Shown here piece after piece: positions 31,268 to 45,349 of a stretch of 64,000 bases of DNA. Position 1 is the stretch's first letter. Each line of letters starts with the position of its first letter. Under the pieces are notes generated by a model. That model saw only the letters and a program-made list of their open reading frames with translations. It ran no database searches and was not told the DNA's origin. The stretch is from NCBI GenBank assembly GCA_036971475.1, contig JBAIZL010000003.1:88268042-88332041 (forward strand). Direction: 5' to 3'. Position numbers and translations under genes: made by a program. The stretch comes from Prosapia bicincta (lineage: Eukaryota > Arthropoda > Insecta > Hemiptera > Cercopidae).

Positions 31268-34200
31268 GCAGAGAGATAAGGAAATGTTGCATTTACGCTT
31301 GGTAGAAAGATTGGGAAGAATTGTGTTTACGTTGAGAAAAGATACAAGCTAAAGCTGTCTTTACACTTAGCAGAGAGACAGGGAAGAGCTGCCTTTACTC
31401 TTAGCAGAGACAGGGAAGAGATGCCTTTACATTACGAAGATAGACAATATAGAGTTACCTTTACGCTTGGCAGAGATATAGAGAAGGGCTGCCTTTACGC
31501 TTAACAGAGAAATAGGGAAGAGCTGCCTTTACGTTAGGGAGAGAAACCAAATAGAGCTGCCTTTACCCTTAGCAGAGAAATAGGGAAGAGTTGCGTTTAC
31601 GTTACGAAGAGAGACAAAATAGAGCTGCCTTTACGCTTAACAGAGAGACAGAGAAGGGCTGCCTTTACGCTTAACAGAGAGATAGGGAAGAGCTGCCTTT
31701 ACTTTACGGAAAGAGATAAGATAGAGCTGCCTTTACGCTTAGCAAAGAGATAAGGAAGAGCTGCCTTTACTTTAAGGAAAGAGACAAGATACATTTACGC
31801 TTAGCAGGGAGATAGAGAAGATCTGCCTTTAATTTAATAAAAGAGACAAGTTAGAGCTGCCTTTACGATTGGCAGAAAGATAAGGAAGATCTGCCTTTAC
31901 TTTAAGGGAAGAAACAAGATAGAGCTGCCTCTACGCTTGGCAGAAAGATAGGGAAGAGATGCCTTTACTTTAAGGAAAGAGACAAGGTAGAGCTGCCTAT
32001 ACGCTGGGCAGAGAGATAGAGAAGAGCCGTCTTTACATTAAGGAAAGAGGCAAGATAAAGCTGCCTTTACGCTGGGCAGAGGGATAGGGAAGAGCTGCCT
32101 TTATTTTAAGGAAAGAGACAAGGTAGAGCTGCCTTTAAGCTGGGCAGAGAGATAGGGAAGAGCTGCCTTTACTTTACGGAAAGAGATAAGATAGAGCTGC
32201 CTTTACGCTTAGCAAAGAGATAAGGAAGAGCTGCCTTTACTTTAAGGAAAGAGACAAGATAGAGCCGCCTTTACGCTTAGCAGGGAGATAGAGAAGATCT
32301 GCCTTTAATTTAATAAAAGAGACAAGTTAGTGCTGCCTTTACGATTGGCAGAAAGATAAGGAAGATCTGCCTTTACTTTAAGGGAAGAAACAAGATAGAG
32401 CTGCCTCTACGCTTGGCAGAAAGATAGGGAAGAGCCGTCTTTACATTAAGGAAAGAGGCAAGATAGAGCTGCCTTTACGCTGGGCAGAGGGATAGGGAAG
32501 AGCTGCCTTTATTTTAAGGAAAGAGACAAGGTAGAGCTGCCTTTAAGCTGGGCAGAGAGATAGGGAAGAGCTACCTTTACTTTAAGGAAAGAGACAAGAT
32601 AGAGCCGCCTTTACGCTTAGCAGGGAGATAGAGAAGATCTGCCTTTAATATAATAAAAGAGACAAGTTAGAGCTGCCTTTAAGCTGGGCAGAAAGATAAG
32701 GAAGATCTGCCTTTACTTTAAGGGAAGAAACAAGATAGAGCTGCCTCTACGCTTGGCAGAAAGATAGGGAAGAGATGCCTTTACTTTAAGGAAAGAGACA
32801 AGGTAGAGCTGCCTATACGCTGGGCAGAGAGATAGAGAAGAGCCGTCTTTACATTAAGGAAAGAGGCAAGATAAAGCTGCCTTTACGCTGGGCAGAGGGA
32901 TAGGGAAGAGCTGCCTTTATTTTAAGGAAAGAGACAAGGTAGAGCTGCCTTTAAGCTGGGCAGAGAGATAGGGAAGAGCTGCCTTTACTTTAAGGAAAGA
33001 GACAAGATAGAGCTGCCTTTACGCTTGCAGAAAGATAGGGAAGAGCTGCCTTTACTTTAAGGAAAGAGACAAGGTAGAGCTGCCTATACGCTGGGCAGAG
33101 AGATAGAGAAGAGCCGTCTTTACATTAAGGAAAGAGGCAAGATAGAGCTGCCTTTACGCTGGGCAGAGGGATAGGGAAGAGCTGCCTTTATTTTAAGGAA
33201 AGAGACAAGGTAGAGCTGCCTTTAAGCTGGGCAGAGAGATAGGGAAGAGCTGCCTTTACTTTAAGGAAAGAGACAAGATAGAGCTGCCTTTACGCTTGCA
33301 GAAAGATAGGGAAGAGCTGCCTTTACTTTAAGGAAAGAGACAAGATAGAGCTGCCTCTACGCTTGGCAGAAAGACGGGAAGAGCTGCCTTTACTTTAAGG
33401 AAAGAGACAAGGTAGAGCTGCCTTTACGCTTAGCAGAGAGATAGGGAAGAGCTGCCTTTACTTTAAGGAAAGAGACAAGGTAGATGTGCCTTTACGCTGG
33501 GCAGAGAGATAGGAAAGAGCTGCCTTTACTTTAAGGGAAGAGACAAGGTAGAGCTGCCTCTACGCTTGGCAGAAAGATAGGGAAGAGCTGCCTTTACTTT
33601 AAGGGAAGAAACAAGATAGAGCTGCCTCTACGCTTGGCAGAAAGATAGGGAAGAGCTGCCTTTACTTTAAGGGAAGAAACAAGATAGAGCTGCCTCTACG
33701 CTTGGCAGAAAGATAGGGAAGAGCTGCCTTTACTTTAAGGGAAGAAACAAGATAGAGCTGCCTCTACGCTTGGCAGAAAGATAGGGAAGAGCTGCCTTTA
33801 CTTTAAGGGAAGAGACAAGGTAGAGCTGCCTCTACGCTTGGCAGAAAGATAGGGAAGAGCTGCCTTTACTTTAAGGGAAGAAACAAGATAGAGCTGCCTC
33901 TACGCTTGGCAGAAAGATAGGGAAGAGCTGCCTTTACTTTAAGGGAAGAGACAAGATAGAGCTGCCTCTAAGCTTGGCAGAAAGATAGGAAAGAGCTGCC
34001 TTTACTTTAAGGGAAGAGACAAGGTAGAGCTGCCTCTACGCTTGGCAGAAAGATAGGGAAGAGCTGCCTTTACTTTAAGGAAAGAGACAAGGTAGATGTG
34101 CCTTTACGCTGGGCAGAGAGATAGGAAAGAGCTGCCTTTACTTTAAGGGAAGAGACAAGGTAGATGTGCCTTTACGCTGGGCAGAGAGATAGGAAAGAGC

Positions 34201-37200
34201 TGCCTTTACTTTAAGGGAAGAAACAAGATAGAGCTGCCTCTACGCTTGGCAGAAAGATAGGGAAGAGCTGCCTTTACTTTAAGGGAAGAGACAAGGTAGA
34301 GCTGCCTCTACGCTTGGCAGAAAGATAGGGAAGAGCTGCCTTTACTTTAAGGGAAGAGACAAGATAGAGCTGCCTCTACGCTTGGCAGAAAGATAGGGAA
34401 GAGCTGCCTTTACTTTAAGGAAAGATACAAGGTAGAGCTGCCTTTACTTTAAGGGAAGAAACAAGATAGAGCTGCCTCTACGCTTGGCAGAAAGATAGGG
34501 AAGAGCTGCCTTTACTTTAAGGAAAGATACAAGGTAGAGCTGCCTTTACGCTTAGCAGAGAGATAGGGAAGAGCTGCCTTTACTTAAAGGAAAGATACAA
34601 GGTAGAGCTGCCTCTACGCTTGGCAGAAAGATAGGGAAGAGCTGCCTTTACTTTAAGGAAAGATACAAGATAGAGCTGCCTCTACGCTTGGCAGAAAGAT
34701 AGGAAAGAGCTGCCTTTACTTTAAGGAAAGATACAAGGTAGAGCTGCCTCTACGCTTGGCAGAAAGATAGGAAAGAGCTGCCTTTACTTTAAGGGAAGAA
34801 ACAAGATAGAGCTGCCTCTACGCTTGGCAGAAAGATAGGGAAGAGCTGCCTTTACTTTAAGGGAAGAGACAAGGTAGATGTGCCTTTACGCTTAGCAGAG
34901 AGATAGGGAAGAGCTGCCTTTACTTTAAGGGAAGAAACAAGATAGAGCTGCCTCTACGCTTGGCAGAAAGATAGGGAAGAGCTGCCTTTACTTTAAGGGA
35001 AGAGACAAGGTAGATGTGCCTTTACGCTTAGCAGAGAGATAGGGAAGAGCTGCCTTTACTTTAAGGGAAGAAACAAGATAGAGCTGCCTCTACGCTTGGC
35101 AGAAAGATAGGAAAGAGCTGCCTTTACTTTAAGGGAAGAGACAAGGTAGATGTGCCTCTACGCTTAGCAGAAAGATAGGAAAGAGCTGCCTTTACTTTAA
35201 GGGAAGAGACAAGGTAGATGTGCCTTTACGCTTAGCAGAGAGATAGGGAAGAGCTGCCTTTACTTTAAGAGAAGAAACAAGATAGAGCTGCCTCTACGCT
35301 TGGCAGAAAGATAGGAAAGAGCTGCCTTTACTTTAAGGGAAGAGACAAGGTAGATGTGCCTTTACGCTTAGCAGAGAGATAGGGAAGAGCTGCCTTTACA
35401 TTAAGAGAAGAAACAAGATAGAGCTGCCTCTACGCTTGGCAGAAAGATAGGAAAGAGCTGCCTTTACTTTAAGGGAAGAGACAAGGTAGATGTGCCTTTA
35501 CGCTTAGCAGAAAGATAGGAAAGAGCTGCCTTTACTTTAAGGGAAGAGACAAGGTAGATGTGCCTTTACGCTTAGCAGAGAGATAGGGAAGAGCTGCCTT
35601 TACTTTAAGGGAAGAGACAAGGTAGATGTGCCTTTACGCTTAGCAGAGAGATAGGGAAGAGCTGCCTTTACTTTAAGGGAAGAGACAAGGTAGATGTGCC
35701 TTTACGCTTAGCAGAGAGATAGGGAAGAGCTGCCTTTACTTTAAGGGAAGAAACAAGATAGAGCTGCCTCTACGCTTGGCAGAAAGATAGGAAAGAGCTG
35801 CCTTTACTTTAAGGGAAGAGACAAGGTAGATGTGCCTTTACGCTTAGCAGAGAGATAGGGAAGAGCTGCCTTTACTTTAAGGGAAGAAACAAGATAGAGC
35901 TGCCTCTACGCTTGGCAGAAAGATAGGAAAGAGCTGCCTTTACTTTAAGGGAAGAAACAAGATAGAGCTGCCTCTACGCTTGGCAGAAAGATAGGGAAGA
36001 GCTGCCTTTACTTTAAGGGAAGAGACAAGGTAGATGTGCCTTTACGCTTAGCAGAGAGATAGGGAAGAGCTGCCTTTACTTTAAGGGAAGAAACAAGATA
36101 GAGCTGCCTCTACGCTTGGCAGAAAGATAGGAAAGAGCTGCCTTTACTTTAAGGGAAGAGACAAGGTAGATGTGCCTTTACGCTGGGCAGAGAGATAGGG
36201 AAGAGCTGCCTTTACTTTAAGGAAAGAGACAAGGTAGATGTGCCTTTACGCTTGGCAGAAAGATAGGAAAGAGCTGCCTTTACTTTAAGGGAAGAGACAA
36301 GATAGAGCTGCCTCTACGCTTGCAGAAAGATAGGGAAGAGCTGCCTTTACTTTAAGGAAAGAGACAAGGTAGATGTGCCTTTACGCTTGGCAGAAAGATA
36401 GGAAAGAGCTGCCTTTACTTTAAGGGAAGAGACAAGATAGAGCTGCCTTTACGCTTGCAGAAAGATAGGGAAGAGCTGCCTTTACTTTAAGGAAAGAGAC
36501 AAGGTAGATGTGCCTTTACGCTTGGCAGAAAGATAGGAAAGAGCTGCCTTTACTTTAAGGGAAGAGACAAGATAGAGCTGCCTTTACGCTTGCAGAAAGA
36601 TAGGGAAGAGCTGCCTTTACTTTAAGGAAAGAGACAAGGTAGAGCTGCCTCTACGCTTAGCAGGGAGATAGAGAAGATGTGCCTTTAATTTAATAAAAGA
36701 GACAAGTTAGAGCTGCCTTTACGATTGGCAGAAAGATAGGGAAGAGCTGCCTTTACTTTAAGGGAAGAGACAAGATAGAGCTGCCTTTACGCTTGCAGAA
36801 AGATAGGGAAGAGCTGCCTTTACTTTAAGGAAAGAGACAAGGTAGATGTGCCTTTACGCTTGGCAGAAAGATAGGAAAGAGCTGCCTTTACTTTAAGGGA
36901 AGAGACAAGATAGAGCTGCCTCTACGCTTGCAGAAAGATAGGGAAGAGCTGCCTTTACTTTAAGGAAAGAGACAAGGTAGATGTGCCTTTACGCTTGGCA
37001 GAAAGATAGGAAAGAGCTGCCTTTACTTTAAGGGAAGAGACAAGATAGAGCTGCCTCTACGCTTGGCAGAAAGATAGGGAAGAGCTGCCTTTACTTTAAG
37101 GAAAGATACAAGGTAGAGCTGCCTTTACGCTTAGCAGAGAGATAGGGAAGAGCTGCCTTTACTTAAAGGTAGAGCTCCCTTTAAGCTTGGCAGAAAGTTA

Positions 37201-37245
37201 GGTAAGCTGCCTTTGCGCTTAACACAAAGATAAGGAAGAGCTGTT
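31268..37245. repeat. 68-bp satellite array (dimer of 34-bp halves), ~6 kb
   Basis: About 87 units. Each 68-bp unit is GAGCTGCCTTTACTTTAAGG-type (half 1, with AAGAGACAAGGTA) plus GAGCTGCCTCTACGCTTGGC-type (half 2, with AGAAAGATAGGGAA). Both halves are 34 bp and share GAGCTGCCTNTAC, so the unit arose by dimerisation of a 34-bp ancestor. Variants (GTAGATGTGCCTTTACGC versus ATAGAGCTGCCTCTACGC; CTTAGCAGAGAG versus CTTGGCAGAAAG) are spatially clustered in blocks. Units at both edges (31268-31800 and 37150-37245) are much more diverged than the centre. No long frame is open. Purine-rich on the plus strand. Confidence 0.95.
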
Positions 37246-37410
37246 CTATTTAAAAGATACGTAAATGAAGAATCAATCGTTCAGTTTATATTTGAACGGT
37301 AGTTATGATTAGAATTATAAAAATAATTCAAAGTACCATTATTAATTCGACAGTAGAATGTATTGCATTTGTTAATATAAGCAATAACAATTACAAAGTT
37401 CGAGTTTATA
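37246..37410. other. AT-rich spacer between two tandem arrays
   Basis: Unique AT-rich sequence; nothing recognised. Confidence 0.5.
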
Positions 37411-37985
37411 TGGCCTTCTTGGTCAACGCCGAAGAACAGATAGACTAGCTTACAGCGGACTGATTGGTTACTTCAGGTGAGAGATCCTACCCATGTGAGC
37501 CTCACAAGAACCAGGGATCCTTACATGGCCTTCTTGGTCAACGCCGAAGAACAGATAGACTAGCTTACAGCGGACTGATTGGTTACTTCAGGTGAGAGAT
37601 CCTACCCATGTGAGCCTCACAAGAACCAGGGATCCTTACATGGCCTTCTTGGTCAACGCCGAAGAACAGATAGACTAGCTTACAGCGGACTGATTGGTTA
37701 CTTCAGGTGAGAGATCCTACCCATGTGAGCCTCACAAGAACCAGGGATCCTTACATGGCCTTCTTGGTCAACGCCGAAGAACAGATAGACTAGCTTACAG
37801 CGGACTGATTGGTTACTTCAGGTGAGAGATCCTACCTATGTGAGCCTCACAAGAACCAGGGATCCTTACATGGCCTTCTTGGTCAACGCCGAAGAACAGA
37901 TAGACTAGCTTACAGCGGACTGATTGGTTACTTCAGGTGAGAGATCCTACCTATGTGAGCCTCACAAGAACCAGGGATCCTTATA
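37411..37985. repeat. 5 x 115-bp nearly identical tandem repeat
   Basis: Unit starts at 37411, 37526, 37641, 37756 and 37871, with TGGCCTTCTTGGTCAACGCC at the head and CAAGAACCAGGGATCCTTAC at the end (one GGATCC per unit). The copies differ only at CTACCCATG versus CTACCTATG, in the last two units. The array is followed by a diverged start (TATGGTCTTTCC). The near-identity means very recent amplification. Unrelated to the satellites on either side. Confidence 0.95.
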
Positions 37986-38064
37986 TGGTCTTTCCTTAGT
38001 CCAATTTGTATTTCACATTTCCATGACCGATATTGAAATATTCCCGGTAAGTGTTTGTTCTGAA

Positions 38065-38180
38065 CGTTTATTGCTACTACTGGTACACTTGGAAAAAATC
38101 TCACTACTTAACTGATATTTTGCAGCAGACGCGATTCACACTAGGGCAGTCCATTGCTCAATGCTGTGAGTCATGGACAA
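38065..38180 (+). repeat. Dispersed repeat shared with 5.5 kb and 61.3 kb
   Basis: TGCTACTACTGGTACACTTGG, CTCACTACTTAACTGATATT, AGACGCGATTCACACTAGG and GTGAGTCATGGACAA match the reverse complement of 5455-5570 in order and spacing. It directly follows the 115-bp array. Confidence 0.55.
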
Positions 38181-38189
38181 AAACTTTCA

Positions 38190-39635
38190 TGTCAACGTTC
38201 AGTAAATTCGATTGTTTTATATAAAACATCTAAATACAACGAATGGCTGTTGTCCATAGAAATTTTTACTTTTTAATATTGTATAATTAACAAATGTTAA
38301 CCATCCATCTAGTCTAAGTTCTAAAAATTTTTGTTTTAATGTTTATTGTATTTTAGAAATGTACTGGTGCCAGTGGATTGTCTCTCTTGCATAATGAAAG
38401 TAAAATACCAATGTTAAGACATTTAATTTTTACAAAACAGTTTTAAAACAAAAACTATTAGATTATTAAGTAAGTTATTTTCTATTAGTCAATTCAGGGG
38501 AAAATTATAATTACTAAATTTTTTAAAAACATTTCTGTTGTACTTTAACTATTGTTTGGTTAAAAATATAAATCCTACTAATTTATTTGTCTTTAACAAT
38601 GTAATTTTAAAATGATAAAATTATACATCCCCAAAAATTGCAATTCCCTATTTTAAACGTGTCTAAAGAAATTATTTTACGAACAAACTTGAAGTGCATT
38701 CGGTGCATAATGGCAGGGAAGGAAGTAAGAAACAAGAAACAAGGAAGTTGTTGCAGCGGGGGCGGGAGTGGAGCACAAAATCGATACGGCAGAGTTGAGA
38801 GCCGGTGTCATTGCCAAGGTTACGACGTCGGGCGGTGCGACGGTGACCTTGCAGCGTCTACGCATGCTCTCGTTTCCTTCCTGTATCTAAAAGTGTGTAC
38901 TATCGATTAGGGATAGTTTGGACAAGACTAGAGCTATGCCGTTATAAGAAGAGTCCCAGACATACACAACCCCGGTTGGCGAAGCGTTCGCAATGTCTTT
39001 GAGATTACACATTTCTAAAGTTTTATAACAGAGTGCGTGAAAAACATTAACCTTCATTCCACGACCCTGTAGGCGTAATGAAAGAATATTAATAAAATGT
39101 CACACTTTCTTGGAAATTGACAAATTTTTATTATGTTAGTTAAACATTTCTAAACACTTACTCAACACAAAGCCCTATCCAGTGTAGTTTGCAGCTTCAG
39201 GATGCAAATAAAAAGTCAATGAATAAGTCTAAAGCTTTGATGCGAACGTAAACACAACTTGTACGCACGCGCGCAAATAAAATTGCCGTTGAAACAACAT
39301 TGTTGGACGCATAATTGTAAATTTTACCAATCATCGCTCCTCTGTTATGCTCCTGATTTAAATTAATGGCCCTTTATTCACGTTCTTTTCATAGTTTTTT
39401 ATTATATTTTCGCTGCATTCATGTTGCTTAATGTCGAGGTAACTAACTCCCATTTCTTTCAATTTAAAAACTCAATGTTACCTGCATTTTGTATTATCAG
39501 GTAACAGCATTTTGTTCTTTTTGTGATTAATACACTATATCAGGAACTCTTAGCGTTGAAATAGCTACAGATTTCTATGCTTTCAGCACCATCTAGGCCT
39601 ACATAAAGATTTTGCACTAGGGACATTACAAGTCG
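38190..39635. other. Unassigned; CpG-rich island at 38690-38890
   Basis: Within AT-rich DNA, about 38690-38890 is GC-rich and CpG-rich (TTGCAGCGGGGGCGGGAGTG, TACGACGTCGGGCGGTGCG) and holds a short plus-strand frame starting MAGKEVRNKKQGSCC. A promoter/first-exon island is possible. A donor-like GTAAG occurs in the purine-rich text, but no convincing exon boundary was found. Confidence 0.3.
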
Positions 39636-39961
39636 AGAAGGCAATCATTACAATACCGTAAGATAAGGATTATTTTAATGGGTAAAATGCTGATAATACA
39701 TTAGGTACGGTAACGATCAACTGGGTAAGGTAATCATTACTTTGGCTAAAATGCTGACCATAATACGAGGTAAGGTGGCGATCATTACAATCAGGTAAGA
39801 CGGTCATTACGTTAGCTGAAGTAGTTACCATACCATCAAGTAAAATAAGGATCATTACTATGGGTAAAATGCTGACCATAACACGAGATTAGGTGGCGAT
39901 CATAAAAATTGGGTAAGATGGTCAATACAATGGCTAAAATAGTGACTATAACATTAAGTAA

Positions 39962-40103
39962 GATGAAATCATTACACTAGTCTTAATAATTAATACATGA
40001 AACAATGTGATTATTATAATAGGTTAAGTGTTTATCATTACATTAGGTAACGTGGTACTATTACACTAGTCAACATGGTAATCATTCTAAATTGAAGCAA
40101 CCA

Positions 40104-40134
<31 letters not shown>

Positions 40135-40175
40135 GCTGAGTATTATCTTGGTTTTACAGTATTAGCCGTTCTTGG
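39962..40175. repeat. Array spacer, copy 1, with (CT)n
   Basis: Unrelated to the flanking monomers apart from its first bases: GATGAAATCATTACACTAG, AACAATGTGATTATTATAAT, CT dinucleotides, CGGCTGAGTATTATCTTGG, ending TAGCCGTTCTTGG. Recurs at 42551, 45138 and 49614. Confidence 0.9.
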
Positions 40176-42550
40176 TGACTATAACATCAAGTAAGATGAG
40201 GAGAATTACAATGAGTAAAATGCTGACCATAACACGAGGTTAGGTGGCGATCATTACAATCAGGTAAGATGGTCAATACATTGGCTGAAATGGTGACTAT
40301 AACATCAAGTAAGATGAGGAGAATTACAATGAGTAAAATGCTGACCATAACACGAGGTTAGGTGGCGATCATTACAATCAGGTAAGATGGTCAATACATT
40401 GGCTGAAATAGTGACTATAACATTAAGTAAGATGAGGAGAATTACAATGAGTAAAATGCTGACCATAACACGAGGTTAGGTGGCGATCATTACAATCAGG
40501 TAAGATGGTCAATACATTGGCTGAAATAGTGACTATAACATCAAGTAAGATGAGGAGAATTACAATGAGTAAAATACTGACCATAACAAGAGGTTAGGTG
40601 GCGATCATTACAATCAGGTAAGATGGTCAATACATTGGCTGAAATAGTGACTATAACATTAAGTAAGATGAGGAGAATTACAATGAGTAAAATGCTGACC
40701 ATAACACGAGGTTAGGTGGCGATCATTACAATCAGGTAAGATGGTCAATACATTGGCTGAAATAGTAACTATAACATTAAGTAAGATGAGGAGAATTACA
40801 ATGAGTAAAATGCTGACCATAACACGAGGTTAGGTGGCGATCATTACAATCAGGTAAGATGGTCAATACATTGGCTGAAATAGTGACTATAACATTAAGT
40901 AAGATGAGGAGAATTACAATGAGTAAAATGCTGACCATAACACGAGGTTAGGTGGCGATCATTACAATCAGGTAAGATGGTCAATACATTGGCTGAAATA
41001 GTGACTATAACATTAAGTAAGATGAGGAGCATTACAATGGGTAAAATGCTGACCATAACACGAGGTTAGGTGGCGATCATTACAATCAGGTAAGATGGTC
41101 AATACATTGGCTGAAATAGTGACTATAACATTAAGTAAGATGAGGAGCATTACAATGGGTAAAATGCTGACCATAACACGAGGTTAGGTGGCAATCATTA
41201 CAATCAGGTAAGATGGTCAATACATTGGCTGAAATAGTGACTATAACATTAAGTAAGATGAGGAGCATTACAATGGGTAAAATGCTGACCATAACACGAG
41301 ATTAGATGGCGATCATTACAATCAGGTAAGATGGTCAATACATTGGCTGAAATAGTGACTATAACATCAAGTAAGATGAGGAGAATTACAATGAGTAAAA
41401 TGCTGACCATAACACGAGGTTAGGTGGCGATCATTACAATCAGGTAAGATGGTCAATACATTGGCTGAAATAGTAACTATAACATTAAGTAAGATGAGGA
41501 GAATTACAATGAGTAAAATGCTGACCATAACACGAGGTTAGGTGGCGAACATTACAATCAGGTAAGATGGTCAATACATTGGCTGAAATAGTGACTATAA
41601 CATTAAGTAAGATGAGGAGAATTACAATAAGTAAAATGCTGACCATAACACGAGGTTAGGTGGCGATCATTACAATCAGGTAAGATGGTCAATACATTGG
41701 CTGAAATAGTGACTATAACATTAAGTAAGATGAGGAGCATTACAATGGGTAAAATGCTGACCATAACACGAGGTTAGGTGGCGATCATTACAATCAGGTA
41801 AGATGGTCAATACATTGGCTGAAATAGTGACTATAACATTAAGTAAGATGAGGAGCATTACAATGGGTAAAATGCTGACCATAACACGAGGTTAGGTGGC
41901 GATCATTACAATCAGGTAAGATGGTCAATACATTGGCTGAAATAGTGACTATAACATTAAGTAGGATGAGGAGAATTACAATGAGTAAAATGCTGACCAT
42001 AACACGAGGTTAGGTGGCGATCATTACCATCAGGTAAGATGGTCAATACATTGGCTGAAATAGTGACTATAACATCAAGTAAGATGAGGAGAATTACAAT
42101 GAGTAAAATGCTGACCATAACACGAGGTTAGGTGGCGATCATTACCATCAGGTAAGATGGTCAATACATTGGCTGAAATAGTGACTATAACATTAAGTAA
42201 GATGAGGAGAATTACAATGAGTAAAATGCTGACCATAACACGAGGTTAGGTGGCGATCATTACCATCAGGTAAGATGGTCAATACATTGGCTGAAATAGT
42301 GACTATAACATTAAGTAAGATGAGGAGAATTACAATGAGTAAAATGCTGACCATAATACGAGGTAAGGTGGCGATCATTACAATCAGGTAAGACGGTCAT
42401 TACGTTAGCTGAAGTAGTTACCATACCATCAAGTAAAATAAGGATCATTACTATGGGTAAAATGCTGACCATAACACGAGATTAGGTGGCGATCATAAAA
42501 ATTGGGTAAGATGGTCAATACAATGGCTAAAATAGTGACTATAACATTAA

Positions 42551-42762
42551 GATGAAATCATTACACTAGTCTTAATAATTAATACATGAAACAATGTGAT
42601 TATTATAATAGGTTAAGTGCTTATCATTACATTAGGTAACGTGGTACTATTACACTAGTCAACATGGTAATCATTCTGAATTGAAGCAACCATCTCTCTC
42701 TCTCTCTCTCTCTCTTTCTCGGCTGAGTATTATCTTGGTTTTACAGTATTAGCCGTTCTTGG
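42551..42762. repeat. Array spacer, copy 2, with (CT)n
   Basis: Nearly identical to copy 1 and copy 3, and 2589 bp from copy 1. The monomers on both sides also match, so a whole ~2.59-kb block is duplicated. Confidence 0.9.
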
Positions 42763-45137
42763 TGACTATAACATCAAGTAAGATGAGGAGCATTACAATG
42801 GGTAAAATGCTTACCATGACACGAGATTAGATGGCGATCATTACAATCAGGTAAGATGGTCAATACATTGGCTGAAATAGTGACTATAACATCAAGTAAG
42901 ATGAGGAGAATTACAATGAGTAAAATGCTGACCATAACACGAGGTTAGGTGGCGATCATTACAATCAGGTAAGATGGTCAATACATTGGCTGAAATAGTG
43001 ACTATAACATTAAGTAAGATGAGGAGAATTACAATGAGTAAAATGCTGACCATAACACGAGGTTAGGTGGCGATCATTACAATCAGGTAAGATGGTCAAT
43101 ACATTGGCTGAAATAGTGACTATAACATCAAGTAAGATGAGGAGAATTACAATGAGTAAAATACTGACCATAACAAGAGGTTAGGTGGCGATCATTACAA
43201 TCAGGTAAGATGGTCAATACATTGGCTGAAATAGTGACTATAACATTAAGTAAGATGAGGAGAATTACAATGAGTAAAATGCTGACCATAACACGAGGTT
43301 AGGTGGCGATCATTACAATCAGGTAAGATGGTCAATACATTGGCTGAAATAGTAACTATAACATTAAGTAAGATGAGGAGAATTACAATGAGTAAAATGC
43401 TGACCATAACACGAGGTTAGGTGGCGATCATTACAATCAGGTAAGATGGTCAATACATTGGCTGAAATAGTGACTATAACATTAAGTAAGATGAGGAGAA
43501 TTACAATGAGTAAAATGCTGACCATAACACGAGGTTAGGTGGCGATCATTACAATCAGGTAAGATGGTCAATACATTGGCTGAAATAGTGACTATAACAT
43601 TAAGTAAGATGAGGAGCATTACAATGGGTAAAATGCTGACCATAACACGAGGTTAGGTGGCGATCATTACAATCAGGTAAGATGGTCAATACATTGGCTG
43701 AAATAGTGACTATAACATTAAGTAAGATGAGGAGCATTACAATGGGTAAAATGCTGACCATAACACGAGGTTAGGTGGCAATCATTACAATCAGGTAAGA
43801 TGGTCAATACATTGGCTGAAATAGTGACTATAACATTAAGTAAGATGAGGAGCATTACAATGGGTAAAATGCTGACCATAACACGAGATTAGATGGCGAT
43901 CATTACAATCAGGTAAGATGGTCAATACATTGGCTGAAATAGTGACTATAACATCAAGTAAGATGAGGAGAATTACAATGAGTAAAATGCTGACCATAAC
44001 ACGAGGTTAGGTGGCGATCATTACAATCAGGTAAGATGGTCAATACATTGGCTGAAATAGTAACTATAACATTAAGTAAGATGAGGAGAATTACAATGAG
44101 TAAAATGCTGACCATAACACGAGGTTAGGTGGCGAACATTACAATCAGGTAAGATGGTCAATACATTGGCTGAAATAGTGACTATAACATTAAGTAAGAT
44201 GAGGAGAATTACAATAAGTAAAATGCTGACCATAACACGAGGTTAGGTGGCGATCATTACAATCAGGTAAGATGGTCAATACATTGGCTGAAATAGTGAC
44301 TATAACATTAAGTAAGATGAGGAGCATTACAATGGGTAAAATGCTGACCATAACACGAGGTTAGGTGGCGATCATTACAATCAGGTAAGATGGTCAATAC
44401 ATTGGCTGAAATAGTGACTATAACATTAAGTAAGATGAGGAGCATTACAATGGGTAAAATGCTGACCATAACACGAGGTTAGGTGGCGATCATTACAATC
44501 AGGTAAGATGGTCAATACATTGGCTGAAATAGTGACTATAACATTAAGTAGGATGAGGAGAATTACAATGAGTAAAATGCTGACCATAACACGAGGTTAG
44601 GTGGCGATCATTACCATCAGGTAAGATGGTCAATACATTGGCTGAAATAGTGACTATAACATCAAGTAAGATGAGGAGAATTACAATGAGTAAAATGCTG
44701 ACCATAACACGAGGTTAGGTGGCGATCATTACCATCAGGTAAGATGGTCAATACATTGGCTGAAATAGTGACTATAACATTAAGTAAGATGAGGAGAATT
44801 ACAATGAGTAAAATGCTGACCATAACACGAGGTTAGGTGGCGATCATTACCATCAGGTAAGATGGTCAATACATTGGCTGAAATAGTGACTATAACATTA
44901 AGTAAGATGAGGAGAATTACAATGAGTAAAATGCTGACCATAATACGAGGTAAGGTGGCGATCATTACAATCAGGTAAGACGGTCATTACGTTAGCTGAA
45001 GTAGTTACCATACCATCAAGTAAAATAAGGATCATTACTATGGGTAAAATGCTGACCATAACACGAGATTAGGTGGCGATCATAAAAATTGGGTAAGATG
45101 GTCAATACAATGGCTAAAATAGTGACTATAACATTAA

Positions 45138-45349
45138 GATGAAATCATTACACTAGTCTTAATAATTAATACATGAAACAATGTGATTATTATAATAGGT
45201 TAAGTGCTTATCATTACATTAGGTAACGTGGTACTATTACACTAGTCAACATGGTAATCATTCTGAATTGAAGCAACCATCTCTCTCTCTCTCTCTCTCT
45301 CTTTCTCGGCTGAGTATTATCTTGGTTTTACAGTATTAGCCGTTCTTGG
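45138..45349. repeat. Array spacer, copy 3, with (CT)n
   Basis: 2587 bp from copy 2. Copies 2 and 3 share the same following monomer variant (GGTAAAATGCTTACCATGAC), closer to each other than to copy 1. Confidence 0.9.
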
